This document shows, in pieces, positions 7,497 through 13,112 of a stretch of 14,560 nt of DNA; position 1 is the stretch's first letter; the number at the start of each line of letters is the position of its first letter. Location: contig DXZV01000019.1 in assembly GCA_019419485.1 (NCBI GenBank), forward strand, positions 1-14,560, written 5' to 3'. This DNA is from Collinsella sp. Lineage in GTDB: Bacteria > Actinomycetota > Coriobacteriia > Coriobacteriales > Coriobacteriaceae. A model generated the notes under the pieces. That model saw nothing but the letters and a program-made list of their open reading frames with translations. It was not told the origin of the DNA and searched no databases. A program made the translations under genes and the position numbers.

Positions 7497-7525
7497 TTTT
7501 ATCCGACGCGCGTGCGGAGTACAAT
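7497..7525 (+). promoter_or_regulatory. Predicted promoter of ilvE
   Basis: TACAAT (7520-7525) is a good -10 box. TTTTAT (7497-7502) is a weak -35 at 17 bp. The start point would be about 7532-7533, which is the first base of an ATG. The 10-bp palindrome AAAACGTTTT (7491-7500) overlaps the -35 and may be a regulator site. Confidence 0.5.
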
Positions 7526-7532
7526 CTCGTGC

Positions 7533-7682
7533 ATGCGAATCGACGTGCCATTGGCTTTGATGCCGTTCGCGTGTCCCGTCCGGCTCTACGCTCCGGGCGT
7601 GCGACGTTGCGACGCGGTCGGCCTCGGTCCTTGCGTGCGAGTTCGCGAGTATGCAACTGTGTATGTAAGGAGCGACATATGA
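7533..7682 (+). CDS. Possible leader peptide of ilvE (49 residues), overlapping its start
   Basis: An ATG lies at or next to the predicted transcription start and opens a 49-codon frame that ends in TGA at 7680-7682, overlapping the ilvE start as ATGA. The peptide starts MRIDVPLALMPFACPV and ends EYATVYVRSDI. It has 14 Ile/Leu/Val residues, seven Arg and three Cys. If translated it would be from a leaderless mRNA, and ilvE would be coupled to it. No SD is present and no homology is known to me. It may be chance. Confidence 0.3.
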   Translation: MRIDVPLALMPFACPVRLYAPGVRRCDAVGLGPCVRVREYATVYVRSDI

Positions 7683-8731
7683 CTGTCGAGAAGAAGGATA
7701 TCGATTGGGGTAGCCTCGGCTTTGGCTACATGAAGACCGATTACAGCTACGAGGCTCATTGGAAGGACGGCGAGTGGGACGAGGGCGGCCTGACCACCGA
7801 CCACACCTTGCATGTCTCCGAGTGCGGCGGCATCTTCCATTATTGCCAGGAGGTCTTTGAGGGCCTGAAGGCCTACACCGCCGAGGACGGCAGCATCGTC
7901 TGCTTCCGTCCCGACATGAACGCCGAGCGCATGTATAACTCTGCCCAGCGCCTCGAGATGCCCCCGTTCCCCAAGGATAAGTTTGTTGAGGCCGTCAAGC
8001 AGGTCGTTTCTGCCAACGCCGCTTGGGTTCCGCCCTTCGGTTCTGGTGCGACCCTGTACGTGCGTCCGTTTATGATCGGCTCCGGTGACGTGATCGGCGT
8101 GGCTCCCGCTCCTGAGTACACGTTCCGCATTCTCGTGACCCCGGTCGGTCCGTACTTTAAGGGCGGCCTCAAGCCCGTCAAGCTGCGCGTTTCCGAGTAC
8201 GACCGCGCCGCACCGCACGGCACCGGCAATATCAAGGCCGGCCTGAACTACGCCATGTCCCTCAAGCCCACGATGGAGGCCCATCGCGAGGGTTATGCCG
8301 AGAACCTGTATCTCGACTCCGAGTCCCGCACCTATGTCGAGGAGACCGGTGGCGCGAACGTTCTGTTCGTGAAGGAGAACGGCACCCTCGTCGTTCCTCA
8401 GTCGCACACCGACTCCATCCTGCCCTCCATCACCCGTCGCTCGCTCGTTCAGGTTGCCGAGGATTTGGGCATGACCGTCGACCAGCGTCCCGTCGAGTGG
8501 GCCGAGGTCAAGGCCGGCACCTTTGTGGAATGCGGCCTGTGCGGCACCGCTGCCGTCATCTCCCCGGTGGGCGAGATCGACAACAAGGTCTACGGTGCCG
8601 ATGAGACCGTGACCTTCCCGGCTGGCTGCACCGAGATCGGCCCCGTGATGAAGAAGCTTCGCGAGACCCTGACTGGTATTCAGTCCGGTGCTGTCGAGGA
8701 TAAGCACAACTGGGTTTACACCGTCGCATAA
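7679..8731 (+). CDS. ilvE: Branched-chain amino acid aminotransferase
   Basis: This PLP enzyme (fold type IV) interconverts Leu/Ile/Val and their 2-oxo acids with 2-oxoglutarate/glutamate, the last step of branched-chain amino acid synthesis. The 350-residue length and the opening DIDWGSLGFGYMKTDY are typical of the long bacterial group. Visible landmarks are FHYCQEVFEGLKAY (53-66), FRPDMNAERM (76-85), LYVRPFMIG (126-134), the PLP-binding lysine K186 in GTGNIKAGLNYA, YVEETGGANVLFV, and the phosphate-contact region ITRRSL. The ATG at 7679 follows AAGGAG (7667-7672); an in-frame upstream GTG at 7529 adds non-family sequence. No neighbouring ilv gene is present, so the gene stands alone. Confidence 0.95.
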   Translation: MTVEKKDIDWGSLGFGYMKTDYSYEAHWKDGEWDEGGLTTDHTLHVSECGGIFHYCQEVFEGLKAYTAEDGSIVCFRPDMNAERMYNSAQRLEMPPFPKDKFVEAVKQVVSANAAWVPPFGSGATLYVRPFMIGSGDVIGVAPAPEYTFRILVTPVGPYFKGGLKPVKLRVSEYDRAAPHGTGNIKAGLNYAMSLKPTMEAHREGYAENLYLDSESRTYVEETGGANVLFVKENGTLVVPQSHTDSILPSITRRSLVQVAEDLGMTVDQRPVEWAEVKAGTFVECGLCGTAAVISPVGEIDNKVYGADETVTFPAGCTEIGPVMKKLRETLTGIQSGAVEDKHNWVYTVA

Positions 8732-8749
8732 GCTGCCTTGTATGTCCGG

Positions 8750-8870
8750 CCCGAGGGCAACCTACCTTTCCGGCGCGTCCTCGGACATGAAAGAACCTCC
8801 GCTGCGCACTTCGTGCGGCGGAGGTTCTTTCGTCCTGCGGAGTGCGCCGGAAAGGTAGGTTGCCCTCGGG
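8750..8870. repeat. Composite palindrome A: 27-bp perfect arms around a second hairpin
   Basis: The arms 8750-8776 and 8844-8870 are exact inverted repeats of 27 bp, starting CCCGAGGGCAACC and ending GGTTGCCCTCGGG. Between them sits a second stem: GAAAGAACCTCCGC (8789-8802) pairs exactly with GCGGAGGTTCTTTC (8818-8831), capped by CGCAC/GTGCG. The element begins 18 bp after the ilvE stop. The inner hairpin could stop transcription, but its U-tract is poor. A REP/MITE-type element or a structured 3' RNA are both possible. Confidence 0.8.
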
Positions 8871-8927
8871 ACTGCGTTACCTCGGTACTGCCGTTACGGG
8901 CAATATAGATCTGAATTAAAGATGGTA

Positions 8928-8955
8928 CGCGGCCTTTTGGCCGCGCTTTTGTTTT
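8928..8955 (+). terminator. Intrinsic terminator, probably that of ilvE
   Basis: CGCGGCC (8928-8934) pairs with GGCCGCG (8939-8945) around TTTT, followed by CTTTTGTTTT. It lies 197 bp after the ilvE stop, on the far side of palindrome A, as if the palindrome had been inserted between gene and terminator. Confidence 0.8.
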
Positions 8956-8984
8956 GCTTCGAGCCATGTGGGGGGTGGTGGCAA

Positions 8985-9187
8985 CGTGCATTTTTGCGAG
9001 TATTCTGCAATCGAAGGCCCTTGCATACCGACCTCGGGCGAAAAATCGGGATTTATCGATGTTTTCTACGAATGATGGGCGGGGCTATGGGCTGATAGCG
9101 TTTGATTTGCAGGAATATTCGCGGTCTTTGGCATTTATCGTGGCGCTCGAAGCTGTCGGGCATGCTGAATACTCACAAAAATGCACG
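8985..9187. mobile_element. MITE-like segment with 25-bp terminal inverted repeats
   Basis: The ends at 8985-9009 and 9163-9187 are inverted repeats with 23 of 25 matches, each reading inward as CGTGCATTTTTG(C/T)GAGT followed by ATTC. The 203-bp element lies between the ilvE terminator and the lemA terminator. No target-site duplication is clear. A 76-codon frame (ATG 8966 to 9196) crosses it, but with no ribosome site and starting outside the left repeat, so I do not call it a gene. No transposase is in the window, so movement would have to be in trans. Confidence 0.5.
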
Positions 9188-9217
9188 GCGCCTTGAGGGG
9201 GACCTTCGCGACAAAGG

Positions 9218-9256
9218 AAACCGCCCCGTCGAAGTATGCATTCGACGGGGCGGTTT
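9218..9256 (-). terminator. Terminator of lemA
   Basis: AAACCGCCCCGTCGAA (9218-9233) and TTCGACGGGGCGGTTT (9241-9256) are perfect 16-bp arms around a 7-base loop. The minus strand continues GGTTTCCTTTG. It lies 35 bp after the lemA stop. Confidence 0.85.
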
Positions 9257-9290
9257 ATGCAAAAACGGTTGTGGATGCGTCAACGGCTCA

Positions 9291-9842
9291 CTAGAACTTG
9301 ACGGTTGGTGCCTGGCGGGCGGCCTCGGCGGCCTCGAAGCCCTGGCGCTCCTTAAACTGGAAGATGCCGGCAAAGATAACAGCCGGGAACGTCTGGATGG
9401 CGTTGTTGTAGCTGAGCACGCAATCGTTGTAGCTCTGGCGCGCGTAGCTCACCTTGTTCTCGGTGTCCTCGAGCGTGGACTGGAGCTGCGTAAAGTTGGT
9501 ATTTGCCTTAAGGTCGGGGTAGGCCTCGGCGACGGCAAAGAGCTGGCGCAGCGCACCGGTCAGCACGTTGTCCGCTTCCATCTTGGCCTCGGGGGTGGTG
9601 GCGCTCACGGCGGCGTTGCGCGCGTTGACTACGGCGGCGAGCGTGTCCTGCTCGTGCTTGGCGTAGCCCTTGACGGTCTCGACCAGGTTAGGGATCAGGT
9701 CGTTGCGGCGCTGCAGCTGCGTGTCGATGTTCTGCCAGGCATTATCGATGCGATTGCGCTTGGTGACCATGTTGTTGTAGATGCCGGCGATGGCGCTGGC
9801 GATCACAACGACAACAACGATACCGATGATGACGGGAAGCAT
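9291..9842 (-). CDS. lemA: LemA family protein
   Basis: LemA proteins are small, single-pass membrane proteins with a mostly helical soluble domain; their biochemical role is not settled. The 183-residue length is typical. Residues 3-21 (PVIIGIVVVVVIASAIAGI) form the N-terminal membrane helix. The family signature follows: KRNRIDNAWQNIDTQLQRR (28-46) and NDLIPNLVETVKGYAKHE (47-64), then AEAYPDLKAN and the Asn/Tyr-rich SYNDCVLSYNNAIQTFP segment. The ATG at 9842 is preceded by GGAGACATC. In many bacteria lemA is next to a TPM-domain or htpX gene; here it stands alone, divergent from a TetR-type regulator. Confidence 0.93.
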   Translation of the reverse strand: MLPVIIGIVVVVVIASAIAGIYNNMVTKRNRIDNAWQNIDTQLQRRNDLIPNLVETVKGYAKHEQDTLAAVVNARNAAVSATTPEAKMEADNVLTGALRQLFAVAEAYPDLKANTNFTQLQSTLEDTENKVSYARQSYNDCVLSYNNAIQTFPAVIFAGIFQFKERQGFEAAEAARQAPTVKF

Positions 9843-9903
9843 GATGTCTCCGTTTCGAATGGCAGCGGCGTTTTGCGCCGGCTGCCGTTGGTGTAACGCT
9901 ACT

Positions 9904-9909
9904 AGTATA
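9904..9909 (-). promoter_or_regulatory. Candidate -10 box of lemA
   Basis: TATACT on the minus strand lies 61 bp before the ATG. TTCGGT is found 18 bp upstream as a weak -35. Confidence 0.4.
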
Positions 9910-10053
9910 CCCGCAACCTTTGGCGATACCGAACTTTCCGGTAAGCGTTATGTTTCCGCCAAGGAGGGGCCGCCAATATGGAACGGGTGGTACAGGTGTA
10001 AGATATGCGACAAATTAAGGAATGCTGTCTACACCTTGAGGATGGCGATATGG

Positions 10054-10638
10054 ATGGACCTTCGCATCAAGAAAACCTATCGTGCCCTGTTCGATGCTTT
10101 TACCGAGCTCTTGGAAGAGCATCGGTTTGAGGATTTGACGGTTGCCATGCTTTGCGACCGGGCCCTGATTCGCCGCACGACGTTCTATAAGCATTTTCGC
10201 GATAAAAACGATTACTTTGCCTTCTATATCGATGAGCTTATGACGGGCTTGCCGCAAAACCGGACCGATGCAGCGGACGCGGAGCCGCTTGATGACGTAC
10301 GGGCGCTTCGCCATGAGGTCTTTGACGATGCCATGAATATGATTCTGGCGCATGAGCAGCTCATGGATAACCTTTTGGCCAGCAGCATGTCGGGCATGCT
10401 GACCGGCATGATTTGCGACCGCATTGCGCGTTCCATCCGCGAGCGTGTGATGAGCTCGCTTGCCGAAGATGCCCTGGCGCCCGTTTCGCTCGAGACGACA
10501 TCGGAGTTTATCGCCGGTGGCATTATTCGACTGTTCACAAATTGGTGGGAGTCGGGTCACGATCTTGAGCGTCGACCCGAGATAGCCGACGTGGTCGATG
10601 CGCTGTTTGAGCGCACCATGACGCCGGTGAATCACTAA
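10054..10638 (+). CDS. TetR-type transcriptional regulator
   Basis: The 194-residue protein opens MDLRIKKTYRALFDAFTELLEEH, the usual first helix of a TetR-type DNA-binding domain. It continues with LTVAMLCDRALIRRTTFYKHFRDKNDYF, where the helix-turn-helix is about residues 28-48 and TFYKHF is the family's conserved stretch. The C-terminal ligand/dimer domain (about 60-190) includes EFIAGGIIRLFTNWWESG, like the group with a TetR_C_33-type tail. ATG 10054 is preferred because MDLRIKKT matches usual starts; GAGG lies 12 bases before it, and the alternative ATG 10042 has no SD. The gene ends 2 bp from a convergent tRNA gene and lacks a visible terminator. Its target genes are not evident: lemA is divergent and may be unrelated. 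Confidence 0.88.
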   Translation: MDLRIKKTYRALFDAFTELLEEHRFEDLTVAMLCDRALIRRTTFYKHFRDKNDYFAFYIDELMTGLPQNRTDAADAEPLDDVRALRHEVFDDAMNMILAHEQLMDNLLASSMSGMLTGMICDRIARSIRERVMSSLAEDALAPVSLETTSEFIAGGIIRLFTNWWESGHDLERRPEIADVVDALFERTMTPVNH

Positions 10639-10640
10639 GG

Positions 10641-10730
10641 TGGCGGAGAGAGGGGGATTCGAACCCCCGGAACGCTCTCGCGCTCAACGGTTTTCAAGAC
10701 CGCCGCATTCAACCGCTCTGCCATCTCTCC
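10641..10730 (-). tRNA. tRNA-Ser (anticodon UGA)
   Basis: The minus strand folds as a class II tRNA. The acceptor stem GGAGAGA pairs with TCTCTCC, followed by G and an encoded CCA. The anticodon arm CGGT-TTTGAAA-ACCG gives anticodon TGA, which reads UCA serine codons. A long variable arm (GAGCGCGAGAGCG) and the T arm GGGGG-TTCGAAT-CCCCC are both clear. The length of 90 with CCA is normal for tRNA-Ser. Its 3' end faces the regulator stop codon at 10636-10638, and no U-run follows it. Confidence 0.97.
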
Positions 10731-10740
10731 GTGAGTCGTA

Positions 10741-10746
10741 ATGATA
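10741..10746 (-). promoter_or_regulatory. Candidate -10 box of tRNA-Ser
   Basis: TATCAT on the minus strand sits 11 bp before the mature 5' end. The upstream -35 is weak. The tadA fusion gene starts only 51 bp from the tRNA 5' end, so its promoter must overlap this one or lie inside the tRNA gene. Confidence 0.35.
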
Positions 10747-10781
10747 GCATCGTTTTGAATTTGCAACAGGGAAGGCGAACG

Positions 10782-12557
10782 ATGACGATCACCGAAATCG
10801 ACGAGAAGTTCATGCGCGAGGCGCTGGCGGAGGCGCGCGCCGCCGCTGCGGTGGGCGAGGTACCGATTGGTGCCGTGGTAGTGCGCGCGGGCGAGATTGT
10901 CGCGAGGGCGCATAATCGCCGCGAGCTCGACCAGGATCCTTCGGCGCATGCCGAATTTTTGGCCCTGTGTGCCGCCGCTCAGACGCTTGGACGCTGGCGC
11001 CTTTCCGATTGCACGGTCTACGTGACGCTCGAGCCCTGCTGTATGTGCGCGGGGCTTATGGTTAACGCGCGCGTGGGGCGTTGCGCGTATGGCGCGACCG
11101 ATGCCAAGGCGGGCGCGCTGGGTTCGCTGTACGACCTCAATGCCGATTCGCGCCTGAACCATCGGTTTAATGTGACCGCCGGCGTGCTGGCAGGCGAGTG
11201 CCGTGAAGTGCTGAGCAGCTATTTTGCTGGCCTGCGCGGTGTCGACGGCGTCGGTTGCGGTTTGAACCTTGAGGCGCATGCGTCTCACGCCGAGGCGCTC
11301 GCGGGTGTTGGAGATCTCACCGACGAGACGGTCGACTTTGGCCCCGTGCAGCGGCGGCCCCGCCGTGTGCTGCTGGCGATCGACTCCTTCAAGGGCAGCG
11401 TGTCGAGTGCGCAGGCGGAGGAGGCCGTTGCCGAAGGCGTGCGCCGTGTGTGGCCCGATGCCGAGCTGGGCGCTTTGCCGCTGGCAGATGGTGGCGAGGG
11501 AACGCTCGACGCCATCGCCGCACGCGGTGGCGAGCTTTCAACCTGCGAGGTTGCAGGTCCCTTGGGCGACCGCGTGTCTGCCCGGATGCTGGTGGACGGC
11601 GAGCACGAGTCCGCGGTCATCGAGATGGCCGAGGCGGCGGGTATTGGGTATTCACCTTGCACGGAGTCGGCGGCGTTGGCGGCCACAACCTATGGCGTGG
11701 GCGAACTGATGCTTCGTGCGCTTCGCGCGGGTGCAAAGACTATCTATATTGGTCTGGGCGGCAGTGCCACCAACGACGGTGGCGCCGGCATGCTGCAGGC
11801 GCTGGGCGCCCACCTTGTCGATGAGTGTGGCTGCAATATCGCCCCCGGTCTCGCGGGCCTTGAACACGTGACGAGTATCGATTTGGCACCGGCGCTTCGG
11901 GCGCTGAATGGCGCGCGTATCATCGTGCTTTCCGATGTCGAGAATCCGCTCGTGGGGCGTCGAGGCGCACTGGCGGTGTTTGGCGGGCAGAAGGGTCTGC
12001 CGACGGGTGATGCCGAGGTGCTGAGCAGGTACGACAGCTGGATGGTCGGCTACGGCCGCCTGCTCGATGCAGCGATTACCGGGGCGCGGGCTCAGGGGTT
12101 GTTGCGCGTGCCCGAGGGTGCACGGACATTTGGCTCGGTGCTCGGCGTGCCCGGTGCCGGTGCTGCTGGCGGCCTGGGTGCCGCGCTGCTGGCGCTCGGG
12201 GCGGAGTTGCGTTCGGGCGTTGAGACGGTGCTCGATCTCGTGGGGTTTGATGAGCGCGTGCGTGATGTCGACCTGGTCATTACAGGCGAGGGCAATATGG
12301 ACGAGCAATCCGCCGCCGGTAAGGCACCGGTGGGCGTGGCGCGTCGCGCCAAGCGATATGGCAAGTCGGTAGCCGCTGTCGTGGGCGGTCGTGCTGACAA
12401 CCTGGATGCGGTGTATGGGCAGGGCATCGACCTGGTTTTGCCAGTCTGTCGCAGACCCATGGGCCTTGAGCTGGCGCTCGATTCCCAGGAAGCCATAACC
12501 AACCTCATCTGCGCCGGTGAATCCGCCGCCCGATCCTACGACCTCGGCCGACTCTAG
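10782..12557 (+). CDS. Fusion protein: tRNA adenosine deaminase (TadA-like) + glycerate 2-kinase
   Basis: One 591-residue frame joins two complete enzymes. Residues 1-152 are a TadA-like deaminase, which converts A34 to inosine in tRNA-Arg(ACG). It shows GEVPIGAVVV (25-34), the zinc/catalytic HAE (56-58), PCCMC (85-89), VNARVGRCAYGATD and GALGSLYDLN. After a linker (about 153-193), residues 194-591 are a glycerate kinase of the GlxK/GarK type, which makes 2-phosphoglycerate from glycerate and ATP. It shows LLAIDSFKGSVSS (197-209), PLADGGEGT (233-241), GLGGSATNDGGAGMLQALGA (324-343), DVENPLVGRRGALAVFGGQKG (385-405) and TGEGNMDEQSAAGKAPVGVA (501-520). The start at 10782 follows AGGGAAGG; the GTG at 10731 adds 17 unrelated residues. 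No internal SD or ATG precedes the kinase part. A sequencing frameshift that joins two genes cannot be ruled out, but the linker lacks a stop and reads normally. Confidence 0.9.
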   Translation: MTITEIDEKFMREALAEARAAAAVGEVPIGAVVVRAGEIVARAHNRRELDQDPSAHAEFLALCAAAQTLGRWRLSDCTVYVTLEPCCMCAGLMVNARVGRCAYGATDAKAGALGSLYDLNADSRLNHRFNVTAGVLAGECREVLSSYFAGLRGVDGVGCGLNLEAHASHAEALAGVGDLTDETVDFGPVQRRPRRVLLAIDSFKGSVSSAQAEEAVAEGVRRVWPDAELGALPLADGGEGTLDAIAARGGELSTCEVAGPLGDRVSARMLVDGEHESAVIEMAEAAGIGYSPCTESAALAATTYGVGELMLRALRAGAKTIYIGLGGSATNDGGAGMLQALGAHLVDECGCNIAPGLAGLEHVTSIDLAPALRALNGARIIVLSDVENPLVGRRGALAVFGGQKGLPTGDAEVLSRYDSWMVGYGRLLDAAITGARAQGLLRVPEGARTFGSVLGVPGAGAAGGLGAALLALGAELRSGVETVLDLVGFDERVRDVDLVITGEGNMDEQSAAGKAPVGVARRAKRYGKSVAAVVGGRADNLDAVYGQGIDLVLPVCRRPMGLELALDSQEAITNLICAGESAARSYDLGRL

Positions 12558-12628
12558 TAAAATGATCGTTCGGTTTAGCTTGGATAGCCAAAAAGTAGTC
12601 AAAAAAGCCCTGTCCCAAACTAGCTATC

Positions 12629-12657
12629 TTGCCGTGGCGAGCGAGAGCGGGTAAGAT
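12629..12657 (+). promoter_or_regulatory. Predicted promoter of the SRP RNA gene
   Basis: TTGCCG (12629-12634) and TAAGAT (12652-12657) are exactly 17 bp apart. The start point would be about 12664, which is where the terminal stem of the RNA begins. Confidence 0.75.
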
Positions 12658-12663
12658 ATACCG

Positions 12664-12787
12664 AGCGCCTAGCGCGTTCGATGGGTTCGGATGACGACAT
12701 GTTCCGAATCTGGTCAGGTCCGGAAGGAAGCAGCCATAAGGAGCCTCTGTCGGGCATCCGAATCCATCGAGTGCGCAGGCGCTTTTT
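12664..12787 (+). ncRNA. ffs: Signal recognition particle RNA, small bacterial type (4.5S-like), with terminator
   Basis: The universal apical loop GGTCAGGTCCGGAAGGAAGC (12712-12731), followed by AGCC, binds Ffh. Both flanks pair along a single long rod: TTCGGATG with CATCCGAA, TCGATGG with CCATCGA, and at the base AGCGCCT (12664-12670) with AGGCGCT (12777-12783). The basal stem runs straight into TTTTT and so also serves as terminator. The size of about 120 bases and the absence of an Alu domain fit the small type. It guides membrane-protein ribosomes to the translocon. Confidence 0.95.
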
Positions 12788-12794
12788 GGTGCCG

Positions 12795-12901
12795 CGGCTA
12801 CCCGCGAGTGCCGGCAGGGCGCTTGGTGTCTCGCTGGTCCTCGGCTTCGCCTGCGGGATCGCGCGACTACCAAGCGCCCTGCCGGCACTCGCGGGTAGCC
12901 G
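12795..12901. repeat. Palindrome B: 33-bp perfect inverted repeat
   Basis: The arms 12795-12827 and 12869-12901 are exact reverse complements, starting CGGCTACCCGCGAG and ending CTCGCGGGTAGCCG. The 41-base centre can itself pair (GTCTCGC with GCGCGAC, GGTCC with GGATC, GGC-TTC-GCC), so the whole 107 bp can fold as one long hairpin. It begins 8 bp after the ffs terminator. It has no convincing ORF of its own; frames crossing it are by-products. It looks like a REP/MITE-type element. Confidence 0.8.
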
Positions 12902-13019
12902 ACCAAAACCGCCTGAAGGGTCACATTTATCTGATAATTGAATCCCTGGCGTTATGCCGCTCGCTGGCGTTGCCAAAACATCGGCTGCTACATGCCTTGG
13001 GCGCTAGCGAACGTCGCCC

Positions 13020-13031
13020 TTACATCTGTAA
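13020..13031. promoter_or_regulatory. Candidate operator upstream of the third ABC transporter gene
   Basis: TTACA-TC-TGTAA is a perfect dyad 81 bp before the ATG at 13113. A possible -10 box, TACTAT (13064-13069), lies downstream with a weak TTACGC at 18 bp. The stretch 12902-13112 holds no gene. CTATCAT (13065-13071) and ATGATAG (13093-13099) form a second short inverted repeat reaching the ribosome site. Confidence 0.25.
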
Positions 13032-13112
13032 CGAGTTGCTTACGCATCTCCAGGGCTCTCCGTACTATCATGAATCAGATTGAAGAGAGATGATGATAGG
13101 GAGCGCCTATAC

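Noticed and set aside
7529..7678. In-frame N-terminal extension of ilvE
   Set aside because: The 50 added residues are not family-like; ATG 7679 has AAGGAG seven bases upstream.
8789..8831. Inner hairpin of palindrome A as the main ilvE terminator
   Set aside because: The stem is strong but is followed by CGTCCTGC rather than a U-run; a better terminator lies at 8928-8955.
8750..8870. CRISPR or tandem repeat array
   Set aside because: The structure is a single inverted repeat with a nested hairpin, not direct repeats with spacers.
8966..9196. 76-codon open frame across the MITE-like segment
   Set aside because: No ribosome site, it starts between a terminator and the element's left repeat, and it encodes the inverted repeat itself; no family-like features.
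10731..10781. GTG-started N-terminal extension of the deaminase-kinase fusion
   Set aside because: It begins next to the tRNA 5' end, lacks a ribosome site and adds 17 unrelated residues; ATG 10782 has AGGGAAGG.
12505..13083. Several open frames on both strands over the SRP RNA and palindrome B
   Set aside because: They arise from the GC-rich palindrome and the structured RNA; none has a ribosome site and they mirror each other on the two strands.
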